This document shows positions 15,487 to 23,861 of a stretch of DNA of 58,641 nt, piece by piece. This DNA is from Patescibacteria group bacterium (GTDB taxonomy: Bacteria; Patescibacteriota; Minisyncoccia; Phycocordibacterales; XYD1-FULL-46-19). The DNA is taken from positions 1 through 58,641 of the forward strand of contig JAKJEI010000003.1 in NCBI GenBank assembly GCA_022705505.1. Direction: 5' to 3'. Below the pieces are notes generated by a model, which was given only the letters and a program-made list of their open reading frames with translations, was not told where the DNA came from and ran no database searches. How positions within the stretch are numbered: position 1 is the first letter of the stretch; each line of letters starts with the position of its first letter. A program made the translations under genes and the position numbers.

Positions 15487-16152
15487 ATGACAATTAAGTT
15501 AAAAGCCCAGAAACGTGATGTTTTTGGCAAACAATTAAAGAAAGTCAGAGAAGCAGGGCAGGTGCCGGTGGTTGTTTATGGCGCCAAACAAGAAGCCACC
15601 CCGTTGGTGGTTGATACCAAAGAGTTTGTTAAAGTTTTAAAAGAAGCCGGCGAATCTTCCATTGTGAGCTTGGACATGGAGGGCAAGGGCCATGATGTGT
15701 TGATTCACGAGGTCCAGTATCACCCAATTAAGGGCCAACCGATTCACGTTGATTTTTATGTTGTCCAAAAAGATAAAAAAATTGAGGTTGATGTGCCACT
15801 AGTCTTCGAGGGCGTAGCCCCGGCCGTCAAAGAACTTGGTGGTAACCTGGTGAAAGTTATGCATGAATTACCGATTGAGGTTTTGCCAAAAGACTTGCCG
15901 CACGACATTAAGGTTGATGTTTCCGGTTTGGCGACATTTGAAAGCCAGATTTTGGTTAAAGACATTAAGTTGCCTTCTGGGGTAACAGTCTTGGCCGAGC
16001 TGGAAGAGGTCGTTGTTTCCATCAGCAAGGCGGGTGAAGAAGTAGTGGTTGAAGAAGCGCCGATTGATCTGTCTCAAATTGAAGTGGAGAAGAAGGGCAA
16101 ACAAGAAGAAGAGGGCAGTGAGAAAACCTCCGCTGAAGAAAAATCTGAATAA
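15487..16152 (+). CDS. rplY: 50S ribosomal protein L25 (Ctc/TL5 type)
   Basis: L25 binds 5S rRNA in the central protuberance. The 221-residue product is the long, two-domain form. The N-terminal 5S-binding barrel includes LKAQKRDVFGKQLKKVREAGQVPVVVYG and HDVLIHEVQYHPIKGQPIHVDFYVV. The C-terminal TL5 domain follows (EVDVPLVFEGVAPAVKELGGNLV, LPHDIKVDVSGL, VTVLAELEEVVVSI). An acidic, lysine-rich tail closes it, as is common for ribosomal proteins in this window (compare rpsP). A terminator at 16176-16204 ends the unit. Confidence 0.95.
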   Translation: MTIKLKAQKRDVFGKQLKKVREAGQVPVVVYGAKQEATPLVVDTKEFVKVLKEAGESSIVSLDMEGKGHDVLIHEVQYHPIKGQPIHVDFYVVQKDKKIEVDVPLVFEGVAPAVKELGGNLVKVMHELPIEVLPKDLPHDIKVDVSGLATFESQILVKDIKLPSGVTVLAELEEVVVSISKAGEEVVVEEAPIDLSQIEVEKKGKQEEEGSEKTSAEEKSE

Positions 16153-16175
16153 AATCTCAGAATAAAACTTAAATG

Positions 16176-16204
16176 AAACGCTCAGTTTTTAAACTGAGCG
16201 TTTT
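16176..16204 (+). terminator. Intrinsic terminator after rplY
   Basis: A 13-bp perfect stem, AAACGCTCAGTTT with AAACTGAGCGTTT, closes over a two-base loop. It ends five bases before the -10 box of the next gene, so terminator and promoter are packed back to back. Confidence 0.85.
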
Positions 16205-16208
16205 CTGT

Positions 16209-16214
16209 TATAAT
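16209..16214 (+). promoter_or_regulatory. -10 box of the lytic transglycosylase gene
   Basis: TATAAT six bases before the ATG at 16221. It fixes the start there, because the in-frame ATG at 16173 would be upstream of the promoter and would translate through the rplY terminator. Confidence 0.6.
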
Positions 16215-16220
16215 TTTCAT

Positions 16221-17576
16221 ATGTCATCAAATGAAAATCTAGGACGATGTCCGAGGGCGGTTTCTTTAATTTTTATTTGTCTTTTGGCGCTTGTTGCTTC
16301 GCAGAGTGCGTTTTATCCAACTCAGGCCGAGACTGAAGCGGAGATCGCCGCCAAAGAGGCCAAACTGAAAGCTGAATTGGCCAAGGTTGAGAAAGAGATT
16401 AGCGAGCAAAAAGGCTTGTTAAGCACTAAGCAAAAAGAAACGGCCTCTATTCAGCGAGATATTGATATTTTGAATTATAAAATCAATACCGCGCAACTGA
16501 ATATCAAAAAGAAAAAGCTGGAAATTGAACGTTTAGGCGGTGACATCAGCGATAAAGTAGAATATATTGGAGAATTAGACGAAAAAGTCGGAAAAAACAA
16601 AGTGTCGTTGGCGGAACTTTTGCGAGCAACCCGCGAGATTGACGAGAACTCCTTTATTGAATTAGTGATGGATAAAAATAATGTTTCTGATTTGTTTGTG
16701 GAAGCTGACCGTTATTACTTTATTCAGCAATCAATGCACAAAACTCTTTCTAGCACGAGGTCAACCAAAAATTTGACCGAGCAAGAAAAAAAACAACTAG
16801 AAGTGAGGCGAGCAGCTGAAACCAACGCTAAGAAAGCAATTGAGGTTGAAAAGGCCAACATTGAAAGGCTTAATGCCGAAAAGCAGGTTTATCTCAATAT
16901 GAGCAAAACCCAAGAGGGCGCTTATAGGACAATTATTGCTGAAAAAGAAAAACAGCGAGCGGCGATTAGGAGCGCGCTTTTCCGTTTGCGTAACGTCCAA
17001 GCGATTACCTTTGGTGAGGCTTTGGAGTTGGCCAAACAAGTTTCGGCGGCGACTGGCGTTCGACCGGCTTTCATTTTAGCAATTATCACTCAGGAGTCTA
17101 ACTTAGGTCAAAATGTTGGTACGTGTAATCGACCGGGTGATCCGCCAGAAAAAAGTTGGCGAGTGGTGATGAAGCCGGAACGAGACCATGCGCCGTTTTT
17201 GCGGATTACCAAGAGTCTTGGTTTGGATACTGACACACAACCGATTTCTTGTCCTTATATGGGCGGTTGGGGTGGCGCGATGGGGCCGGCGCAGTTTATT
17301 CCTTCCACTTGGGCTGCTTATGAAACGCGGATTGCTAAGGCGACGGGCAACAATCCGCCAAATCCTTGGAACCCCAAAGACGCGTTTGCGGCCTCGGCCA
17401 CTTATTTGAGCGATTTGGGGGCGAGCGCTGGCACTTTTACGGCTGAACGGACAGCGGCGCTCAAATATTACGCCGGTGGCAATTGGGCTAACCCGAAAAA
17501 CGCTTTTTACGGTGACCAGGTGATGAAATTGGTGGCCACTTACGAGCAACAAATTAAAATCTTGCAGGATGACTAA
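16221..17576 (+). CDS. Secreted coiled-coil protein with C-terminal lytic transglycosylase domain
   Basis: The 451-residue product has a signal peptide (VSLIFICLLALVASQSAF), then about 220 residues of coiled coil (roughly 35-255, e.g. EAEIAAKEAKLKAELAKVEK) like that of EnvC/PcsB-type murein hydrolase activators. The C-terminal 170 residues are a transglycosylase domain: FILAIITQESNLGQN holds the catalytic Glu, GGWGGAMGPAQFIPSTW is the MltB-type block, and YLSDLGA...ALKYYAGGNW completes it. It probably cleaves peptidoglycan glycan strands during growth or division, outside the membrane. Joining a PcsB-like coil to the transglycosylase in one chain suggests self-contained regulation; that is inference. 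Confidence 0.88.
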   Translation: MSSNENLGRCPRAVSLIFICLLALVASQSAFYPTQAETEAEIAAKEAKLKAELAKVEKEISEQKGLLSTKQKETASIQRDIDILNYKINTAQLNIKKKKLEIERLGGDISDKVEYIGELDEKVGKNKVSLAELLRATREIDENSFIELVMDKNNVSDLFVEADRYYFIQQSMHKTLSSTRSTKNLTEQEKKQLEVRRAAETNAKKAIEVEKANIERLNAEKQVYLNMSKTQEGAYRTIIAEKEKQRAAIRSALFRLRNVQAITFGEALELAKQVSAATGVRPAFILAIITQESNLGQNVGTCNRPGDPPEKSWRVVMKPERDHAPFLRITKSLGLDTDTQPISCPYMGGWGGAMGPAQFIPSTWAAYETRIAKATGNNPPNPWNPKDAFAASATYLSDLGASAGTFTAERTAALKYYAGGNWANPKNAFYGDQVMKLVATYEQQIKILQDD

Positions 17577-17706
17577 AAATGGTGTATAGTGTGTGAAATA
17601 TAGAATATTGTATATAGGCTGTAGAATCTGGAATGGGAAGACAACCCCAAGATCTGGAGAAAACCATAGTTTATGCAATACGCTATAATACAAAATACCA
17701 GATACT

Positions 17707-17955
17707 ATGAAAAAAGATATTCACCCAAAATATTTTGCTAAGGCGGAAGTAACCTGCGCCTGCGGGAACACTTTTACGATCGGTTCTACCGTAGATAAGT
17801 TGCGAGTGGAAATTTGTAGCGCTTGTCACCCTTTTTACACGGGCAACGAAAAAGTCATGGACACGGCCGGAATGGTGGAAAAATTCAAGGGCCGAATAGC
17901 TAAATCTAAAGCAGCCAAAGCTAAAAAAATTGCCAAAGCGGACAAGGAGGCCTAG
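17707..17955 (+). CDS. rpmE: 50S ribosomal protein L31
   Basis: The 82-residue protein begins [10 protein letters not shown] and has CACG and CSACHPF, the zinc-binding Cys pattern of the C+ form of L31. [19 protein letters not shown] is the usual end of the core, followed by an Ala/Lys-rich tail. TATAAT (17684-17689) lies 17 bases before the ATG. prfA follows 36 bases on, a common gene order. Confidence 0.95.
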   Translation: MKKDIHPKYFAKAEVTCACGNTFTIGSTVDKLRVEICSACHPFYTGNEKVMDTAGMVEKFKGRIAKSKAAKAKKIAKADKEA

Positions 17956-17991
17956 ACTTTTTGTCGTCTATTTTGGCCGACTTCTTTTACC

Positions 17992-18978
17992 ATGGATGAT
18001 GAAATCCAAATTTACCGCAATAATTCCAAAACCACTTATTTGGCGAGTCTTTGTGATGAGCTGACAAAACAAATTGAAGAAAACAAAACCTTAGCCACTG
18101 ATTCAGAGGTGGCTGTTTTAGCACGCGAAGAAATAAAAAAATTGGAAAAACAGCGGCAAGAATTGATTGACAAGATGGCTGAGATTTTATCGCCCAAAGG
18201 TGAAATGGGGCCGGGACCAAAAAGCTTGATTATGGAAATTCGCGCCGGGGCTGGCGGTGATGAAGCGGCCTTATTCGCGTTGGATCTAGCCGAAATGTAT
18301 GGGAGCTATGTCAAAAGCCGAAATTGGTCTTTTTCCAAAATAGACGATTCGTTGTCGGAGTCTGGCGGTTACAAAGAAGCAGTCTTTGAAATCGCCGGCG
18401 CCGGTGCCTATGATGAACTAAAAAGCGAGATGGGGGTCCACCGTGTTCAGCGGGTTCCGGCAACCGAGAAGCAGGGTCGGGTTCACACCTCAACCGTGTC
18501 GGTGGCGATAATGCCGGTGCGTGAAAAGATTGACATTAAAATTGATCCGAATGAACTGGAAATTGAGTTTACTCGTTCCGGCGGAGCAGGGGGTCAAAAT
18601 GTTAACAAGGTGGAAACGGCGGTACGGATGACTCACAAACCGACCGGCATCGTTGTCCGCTGCCAAAATGAGCGAACTCAACTGCGCAATAAAGAGAAAG
18701 CTTTAGAAATTTTGTCAGCCAAATTGCAATCGCTCCACGAAGAAGAAGAAGCCAAAAAGTTGTCAGTTGAACGCAAAAATCAGATTGGGACCGCTGATCG
18801 GTCGGAAAAAATCAGGACCTACAATTATCTTCAAGACCGAATTACCGACCACCGAATCAAAAAGTCCTGGCATGGAATAGACAAGATTTTGGCAGGCGAC
18901 TTAGAAGGTTTGCTATCCGACCTGAAAGTTTCTTTGGGTGAAAGATTAACAAGAGAGGGAGACGAGCCTGAAAAATAA
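17992..18978 (+). CDS. prfA: Peptide chain release factor 1
   Basis: RF1 recognises UAA and UAG and releases the finished peptide. [18 protein letters not shown] contains the catalytic GGQ, and [15 protein letters not shown] holds the PAT tripeptide of RF1, which distinguishes it from RF2 (SPF). At 328 residues it is about 30 shorter than E. coli RF1, the loss being in the N-terminal helical domain. Its ATG is close to rpmE, so the two are probably cotranscribed. prmC, which often follows prfA and methylates the GGQ glutamine, is not here. UGA stops occur in this window, so an RF2 must be encoded elsewhere. Confidence 0.96.
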   Translation: MDDEIQIYRNNSKTTYLASLCDELTKQIEENKTLATDSEVAVLAREEIKKLEKQRQELIDKMAEILSPKGEMGPGPKSLIMEIRAGAGGDEAALFALDLAEMYGSYVKSRNWSFSKIDDSLSESGGYKEAVFEIAGAGAYDELKSEMGVHRVQRVPATEKQGRVHTSTVSVAIMPVREKIDIKIDPNELEIEFTRSGGAGGQNVNKVETAVRMTHKPTGIVVRCQNERTQLRNKEKALEILSAKLQSLHEEEEAKKLSVERKNQIGTADRSEKIRTYNYLQDRITDHRIKKSWHGIDKILAGDLEGLLSDLKVSLGERLTREGDEPEK

Positions 18979-18985
18979 ACAGATA

Positions 18986-19014
18986 TTGCCATTACCAAAA
19001 TTTTCTGCTAAGCT
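18986..19014 (+). promoter_or_regulatory. rpsB promoter
   Basis: TTGCCA (18986-18991), 17 bases, TAAGCT (19009-19014), eight bases before the ATG at 19023. rpsP has the same TAAGCT box. Confidence 0.5.
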
Positions 19015-19022
19015 AAAGTCCT

Positions 19023-19784
19023 ATGCAAACAGAAGTAAAAGATGCCCAAAAAGAAGGATTGATCCAGGAGCTCTTCAAAATCGGGGCTCATTTTGGCTAC
19101 TCCAGATCCAGCCGCCATGCTTCAACCAAGCCTTTTATTTTTGGTTTTAAAAACAAAACGGCAATCATTGACTTGGAAAAAACGATTGAAATGCTTGAGG
19201 CGGCGAAAGAGTTTGCTCGTGAGGTTGGCCGAACCAAGAAAATTTTGCTTTTGGTTGGTTCCAAAAATGAGGCGAAGAAGATTATCAAAAGCATCGCTGA
19301 GTCAGCCGGTTTGCCATACGTGACCGAACGTTGGATTGGTGGTACCCTGACTAACTTTAAAGAAATCAGAAAGCGCGTAGAGCGGATGGAAGATTTGCGC
19401 GCGAAAAGCGAAAAAGGTGAGTTGTCCGTTTACACCAAAAAAGAACGAGGCATGATTGCCAAAGAATTGCGTGACCTGGAGCATTATTTTGATGGTATCG
19501 TTGGCTTGAACAGGTTGCCAGGCGCTGTTTTTGTGATAGACGCCGATCGTGAAGAAATTTCCGTGGCCGAAGCCAAAAAAGTCAAAACGCCGGTAATTTC
19601 ACTTTGCAATTCAGATTGCAATGTTTCTCAGATTGAGTATCCAATAGTTGCCAACGACTCGGCGATTACCAGCATTTCCTTTTTCACCAAGCAAATCGTG
19701 GAAGCCTACAAAGAAGGTTTGGCGGCCGCTCCGGAAGAGCCCAAAAAAGAAGAAGATAAAATTGCCGACAAAAAAGAAGCATAG
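19023..19784 (+). CDS. rpsB: 30S ribosomal protein S2
   Basis: S2 sits at the head-body junction of the small subunit. The 253 residues include IGAHFGYSRSSRHASTKPFIFGFKNKTAIIDLEKT, ILLVGSKNEAKKII, YVTERWIGGTLTNF, and LPGAVFVIDADREEISVAEAKK with the PVISLCNSDCNVSQIEYPIVAND block. The C-terminal tail is Lys/Glu rich. tsf follows 72 bases on with its own -10 box, preserving the widespread rpsB-tsf order. Confidence 0.96.
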   Translation: MQTEVKDAQKEGLIQELFKIGAHFGYSRSSRHASTKPFIFGFKNKTAIIDLEKTIEMLEAAKEFAREVGRTKKILLLVGSKNEAKKIIKSIAESAGLPYVTERWIGGTLTNFKEIRKRVERMEDLRAKSEKGELSVYTKKERGMIAKELRDLEHYFDGIVGLNRLPGAVFVIDADREEISVAEAKKVKTPVISLCNSDCNVSQIEYPIVANDSAITSISFFTKQIVEAYKEGLAAAPEEPKKEEDKIADKKEA

Positions 19785-19843
19785 ATAGTGGTTTCCTTGT
19801 TGGAGAGCGACTTATATTTTTAGTCTTGTTTATTATTTTTTGT

Positions 19844-19849
19844 TATAAT
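19844..19849 (+). promoter_or_regulatory. -10 box of tsf
   Basis: TATAAT seven bases before the tsf ATG; no good -35 box is visible. Confidence 0.45.
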
Positions 19850-19856
19850 CATAGCT

Positions 19857-20339
19857 ATGATTTCCACTGAACAAATCAAAGAGTTGCGAGAACGAACTGG
19901 TATCTCTATCTCTCAATGCAAGAAAGCGTTAGAAGAGGCTGGTGGCGATATGACCAAGGCCCTAGAATTATTGCGCGCTAAAGGGACTGAAGTGGCCGAT
20001 AAAAAAGCCGCGCGCGCTCTGCGAGCCGGCGTGGTTGCTTGCTACTCGCATAACACAGGGACCATAGGCGCCATGGTCCAATTAAACGCGGAAACCGATT
20101 TTGTGTCCAATAACAGCGAGTTTAAAGTTCTGGCTGATGATTTGGCGATGCATATTGCCGCGATGAATCCGGCTAGCGTGTCTGAACTCTTGGAGCAAGC
20201 CTTTGTCAAAGAACCATCTTTGATAGTGGATGCCTTGGTCAAACAGTACATTCAGAAATTTGGCGAGCGTATTGACGTGGCGCGTTTTTCGCGTTTTGAC
20301 TCAGCTGAAGCGGTAGCGGAAAGCGGAAGTGATAGCTAG
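19857..20339 (+). CDS. tsf: Elongation factor Ts, short form
   Basis: EF-Ts releases GDP from EF-Tu. The N-terminal UBA-like domain (IKELRERTGISISQCKKALEEAGGDMTKALELLR) and the EF-Tu contact motif NAETDFVSNNSEF are intact. At 160 residues it is much shorter than E. coli EF-Ts (283) and shorter than the one-core-domain Thermus form, so the second core subdomain and the coiled coil are missing. The catalytic TDFV contact is kept, which suggests a working but minimal factor. Confidence 0.93.
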   Translation: MISTEQIKELRERTGISISQCKKALEEAGGDMTKALELLRAKGTEVADKKAARALRAGVVACYSHNTGTIGAMVQLNAETDFVSNNSEFKVLADDLAMHIAAMNPASVSELLEQAFVKEPSLIVDALVKQYIQKFGERIDVARFSRFDSAEAVAESGSDS

Positions 20340-20349
20340 TCCATAATTT

Positions 20350-20775
20350 ATGGATAACATAATACTAATAACGATTTGTCTCTTGTCTTTGACGGGTCTA
20401 GTTATCCTCTTAGCTTGGCGTGTCTCTTGCAATCGCCGCAATCATCTAGATTTTAATCAGGTGGCTGATTATTCCATTGCTCATCTGGTGGTGGATTATC
20501 TGGCTTTTCGTTTGGTTTATTTTTGCAAACAAACAATCAGCAAGGGTTATCTTTTCTTGCTTTATTTTTTGCGAAATAGTATCTCGGTCATTCGTTACCT
20601 AATTATCAGACTGGAAAAAAGATTTTATCGCTTTACAGAATCAATCAAAGAAAAAGAAAAAGTTATCCATCAGGGTAAGGTCTCATCTTTTTTAAAAGAA
20701 ATCAGAGAACACAAAGAAAACGTCATGGCAGGAAATCGAGAAGGATTTTTGGCTGAAGGCGAAGAGGTCAAATAA
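20350..20775 (+). CDS. Hypothetical membrane protein
   Basis: I do not recognise this 141-residue protein. A membrane helix at about residues 3-24 (IILITICLLSLTGLVILLAW) is followed by a second hydrophobic stretch at about 48-85 and a charged, probably cytoplasmic C-terminal part (IRLEKRFYRFTESIKEKEKV onward). It begins ten bases after tsf and is likely cotranscribed with it. It ends next to the convergent tRNA-Thr gene. No Shine-Dalgarno is evident. The gene looks real from its spacing and composition. Confidence 0.6.
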   Translation: MDNIILITICLLSLTGLVILLAWRVSCNRRNHLDFNQVADYSIAHLVVDYLAFRLVYFCKQTISKGYLFLLYFLRNSISVIRYLIIRLEKRFYRFTESIKEKEKVIHQGKVSSFLKEIREHKENVMAGNREGFLAEGEEVK

Positions 20776-20778
20776 GTG

Positions 20779-20851
20779 AGCCAGCAGGAGGACTCGAACC
20801 CCCGACCCACCGCTTACAAAGCGGTAGCTCTACCAACTGAGCTATGCTGGC
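20779..20851 (-). tRNA. tRNA-Thr (UGU)
   Basis: On the minus strand GCCAGCA pairs with TGCTGGC as acceptor stem. The D arm is GCTC...GAGC, the anticodon arm is ACCGC-TTTGTAA-GCGGT with anticodon TGT, and the T arm has GGTTCGAGTCC. The discriminator is U73 and CCA is not encoded. Cloverleaf complete, 73 nt. The U73 is relevant to the T-box upstream of thrS. Confidence 0.95.
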
Positions 20852-20960
20852 TTGTGAACATAATTTAACACGATTTTGAGAACTTTGCCACTTAGGTGGG
20901 TTTGTCGCGTGCCTGCGTTTTTGATGAGGGACAAGGTATAAACGGAGGAAGAGGGAACAT

Positions 20961-20989
20961 TTGAATTTAGGAGATTTCCGGGCTATAAT
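20961..20989 (+). promoter_or_regulatory. pheS promoter, predicted leaderless
   Basis: TTGAAT (20961-20966), 17 bases, TATAAT (20984-20989), six bases before the ATG at 20996. It shows that pheS really begins this late and lacks the usual N-terminal domain. Confidence 0.7.
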
Positions 20990-20995
20990 CGTTAA

Positions 20996-21799
20996 ATGGT
21001 AAGCCCAAGTAAAAAGGGACTGATTCAGTATTCCAAATTAAACACTCAGGGGCATATTCACCCTTTGACTCAAATAATCAATGAGGTGGTGGGGATTTTC
21101 CGCGAGCTTGGTTTTACTGTTGCGGATGGGCCGGAAATAGAAGATGAATATCATAATTTTGACGCCTTAAACGTCCCGGCTGGTCATCCGGCGCGGGATA
21201 TGCAAGATACTTTCTGGTTGCCGGATGGCAAACATCTTTTGCGAACTCAGACTAGCGCTGTTCAAGTCAGGTATTTGGCAGAAATGCTGAAACAGGGTGG
21301 TGAACCGCCACTGCGAATCTTGGCGCCGGGTAAGGTTTTCCGCCAAGAGGCGACTGACGCACGCCATGAATCGCAATTCCATCAAATTGAAGGGCTGTTG
21401 GTTGATGAGAACGTGAGTGTTGCTCATCTCAAGGGTTATTTGGAGAAATTTTTTAGCGGTCTCTACAGTCAAAAAACACCGGTGCGTTTGCGGCCGTCGT
21501 TTTTTCCTTTTGTGGAGCCGGGTTTTGAATTTGATTTAGTTTGTATTAAATGTCGCGACGAAAAAGATGAACCGATTCGCGGTAATGCGTGCTCGCTTTG
21601 TTCAGGGACTGGCTGGATTGAAATGGGCGGCGCCGGTTTAGTCCATCCGCACGTTTTTCGTTCAGTTGGTCTGGCTGACAAAAAATGGTCGGGCTTTGCT
21701 TTTGGTATTGGGGTGGAACGTTTAGCGATGCTCAAATGGGGGGTGGAAGATATCAGGATTTTTTTTAATGGCGATATTAGATTTTTGCAACAATTCTAG
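20996..21799 (+). CDS. pheS: Phenylalanine-tRNA ligase alpha subunit, lacking the N-terminal coiled coil
   Basis: PheS forms the active site of the (alpha-beta)2 enzyme that charges tRNA(Phe). The class II core is complete: HPLTQIINEVVGIFRELGF, DGPEIEDEYHNFDALNVP, HPARDMQDTFWL, LRTQTSAVQVRYL, GKVFRQEATDARHESQFHQIEG and FGIGVERLAMLKWGVEDIRIFF. At 267 residues it is about 60-80 shorter than usual, because the N-terminal coiled-coil domain that touches tRNA(Phe) is missing. The promoter and a leaderless start exclude a missed upstream start. Three bases separate it from pheT. Confidence 0.96.
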   Translation: MVSPSKKGLIQYSKLNTQGHIHPLTQIINEVVGIFRELGFTVADGPEIEDEYHNFDALNVPAGHPARDMQDTFWLPDGKHLLRTQTSAVQVRYLAEMLKQGGEPPLRILAPGKVFRQEATDARHESQFHQIEGLLVDENVSVAHLKGYLEKFFSGLYSQKTPVRLRPSFFPFVEPGFEFDLVCIKCRDEKDEPIRGNACSLCSGTGWIEMGGAGLVHPHVFRSVGLADKKWSGFAFGIGVERLAMLKWGVEDIRIFFNGDIRFLQQF

Positions 21800-21802
21800 A
21801 AT

Positions 21803-23731
21803 ATGCTGTTTTCTTATAATTGGTTAAAAAAACATGTGCCGGATTTGCCCGAGCCGGAAAAATTGGAAGATGGCATAATCTTCCACGCCTTTGAGGTGGA
21901 GGGTTTGGCTAAAGCAGAAGGCGACTGGACGCTTGACATAAAAGTCTTGCCTGATCGGGCCCACGACTGCTTGTGTCACTTGGGGATAGCGCGTGAAGCG
22001 GCGGCGATTTTTGATTTGCCGTTGACCAAACCGATTTGGGAAGAGGTGAAGCCGGGGGATTTAGAACCCTTGTTAATCAGAATTGAGGACGAAAAAGCTT
22101 GTCGTCGGTACGTTGGCAGGAGAGTGAACAATGTTGCCGTTTTTGAATCGCCTGATTGGTTGAAGAAATCTCTGGCGGTAATCGGCCAACGGTCAATCAA
22201 TAGCGTGGTGGACATCGCCAATTATGTTATGTTTGATTTGGGACAACCATTGCATGCTTTTGATGCCGATAAAGTGGAAGGCGGCATAAAGGCGCGCTTT
22301 GCCAAACCTGGTGAAAAAATAATCACTTTAGATGGTGATGAAGTGGCCCTTGATGAATCAATTTTCATTATTGCTGACGATGTGGGTCCTCTCGCGATTG
22401 CCGGTATCAAGGGCGGTCAAAAGGCCGGCGTGACAAAAGAGACCAAAAAACTGATTTTGGAAGCGGCTAACTTTGACCCGGTTTTGATTCGTAAAATCGC
22501 TTCCAAAATAAAACTTAAGACCGATGCCTCCAAGCGCTTTGAAAATGAATTGGCGCGCGAAACGGCCTCGGAAGCAATGAAGATGTTTTCTGCGATGTTA
22601 AAAGAACTGGTTGGCGGTGAATATGGTGAAGTGGTTGATGTTTATCCCGCCGAACGCCAGTTAAGTCCGATAAAAATCAAACCTGAGTTTATCAGTCAGC
22701 GCTTGGGAATCACGATTCCTGAAGGAGAAATAAAAAAAATTTTTTCACGCTTGGGTTTGGACGTCAAAGAGGAAGATGATGGTTGGTTGGTTGCGCCGCC
22801 TTTCTGGCGTCTGGATTTAACGGAAGAAGTCAATTTGGTAGAGGAGATTGGGCGGATTTTCGGTTATGAGGGGATTAAACCTGAAATCTTGCCGCCTCTG
22901 TCAGCAAAAGCTTATCGGGCCGAGCATTTTGAACAACAATTTCTGGTAGCCAATTTGGTCCGCCGGGCGTTGTTTAAATCCGGTTTTACAGAAGTTTACG
23001 GCTATGCTTTTACTGACCATGGAGAGGTTAAGGTGGAAAATCCCCTCGCGGCCGACAAAGCTTTTTTGCGCGCGAACTTAATAGATTGGCTAGGAACCAA
23101 GCTTAAAGAAAATTTGATCCATGTGATTTTTGACGATGAACCTGTCAAAATTTTTGAGATTGGAACAGTCTTTCCCCAGGATGGTTGGGAAGAGATGAGG
23201 TTGGCAATTGGCCTTGGTTATCGCAAGAAAATAAAAGGAACTGAGCCGCCAAAAGAATTAGAAATGGCGGTGGCAAGCGTGGCGGAGGCGATTGGTTGGT
23301 CTGGTAATCTGCCGCGGGTGACTGAGTCTGCCTCGGCTGATGGATTACACCAGTTAGTAGAATTTAACTTTGAGAAAATGGTGGACATGGCTGGTCCAGT
23401 TTCCGCCTTGCCTGAAAAAGAAATGTTGAATCAAGATGCCTCTTATCGCCCAGTTTCGCCTTATCCGCGAATTATTCGTGATGTGGCCGTTTGGGTGCCG
23501 GCGGACATGGGAGCGGAGCAGGTGGGTGAAATAATTATTGAGGCGGCAGGGGAGCTTCTGTTGGATAAGCCGATTTTGTTTGATGAGTTTAAAAAGGAAG
23601 GACGCAAATCGTTGGCCTTTCGTTTGGTTTTACAATCTTACGAAAAAACTCTTTCCGATGGAGAGGCGAATAAAGTGGCAGAAGGGGTGATTGGAGCTCT
23701 GGAAAAGGCCGATTTTGAGGTTAGAAAGTAA
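21803..23731 (+). CDS. pheT: Phenylalanine-tRNA ligase beta subunit, lacking the tRNA-binding OB domain
   Basis: The beta subunit carries editing, structural and anticodon-binding domains. The N-terminus MLFSYNWLKKHVPDL...FHAFEVEGL is normal, but the sequence then jumps directly to TLDIKVLPDRAHDCLCHLGIAREAAAIFDL. The EMAPII-like tRNA-binding domain (about 110 residues between these points in E. coli) is therefore absent. The B3/B4 editing part (INSVVDIANYVMFDLGQPLHAFD), the B5 domain, the catalytic-like core and the C-terminal FDX-ACB domain (YPRIIRDVAVWVP...ALEKADFEVRK) remain. It has 642 residues against about 800 in most bacteria. With the shortened PheS this makes a minimal PheRS. Confidence 0.96.
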   Translation: MLFSYNWLKKHVPDLPEPEKLEDGIIFHAFEVEGLAKAEGDWTLDIKVLPDRAHDCLCHLGIAREAAAIFDLPLTKPIWEEVKPGDLEPLLIRIEDEKACRRYVGRRVNNVAVFESPDWLKKSLAVIGQRSINSVVDIANYVMFDLGQPLHAFDADKVEGGIKARFAKPGEKIITLDGDEVALDESIFIIADDVGPLAIAGIKGGQKAGVTKETKKLILEAANFDPVLIRKIASKIKLKTDASKRFENELARETASEAMKMFSAMLKELVGGEYGEVVDVYPAERQLSPIKIKPEFISQRLGITIPEGEIKKIFSRLGLDVKEEDDGWLVAPPFWRLDLTEEVNLVEEIGRIFGYEGIKPEILPPLSAKAYRAEHFEQQFLVANLVRRALFKSGFTEVYGYAFTDHGEVKVENPLAADKAFLRANLIDWLGTKLKENLIHVIFDDEPVKIFEIGTVFPQDGWEEMRLAIGLGYRKKIKGTEPPKELEMAVASVAEAIGWSGNLPRVTESASADGLHQLVEFNFEKMVDMAGPVSALPEKEMLNQDASYRPVSPYPRIIRDVAVWVPADMGAEQVGEIIIEAAGELLLDKPILFDEFKKEGRKSLAFRLVLQSYEKTLSDGEANKVAEGVIGALEKADFEVRK

Positions 23732-23861
23732 TGACCAAAAACAAGGATTGGGCTTAATTATAAACAGTTTTGGAGCGTCGTTTGGGCTGTTATTTGCCGT
23801 GGGGGTGTGCTATAATGGATACAAGGCGGGGACCCTAAGCGGGCTGCTTTAATTTTTAATT

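Noticed and set aside
16173-16220. Upstream ATG for the lytic transglycosylase
   Set aside because: It would translate the rplY terminator hairpin and lies upstream of the TATAAT; from 16221 the signal peptide is near the N-terminus.
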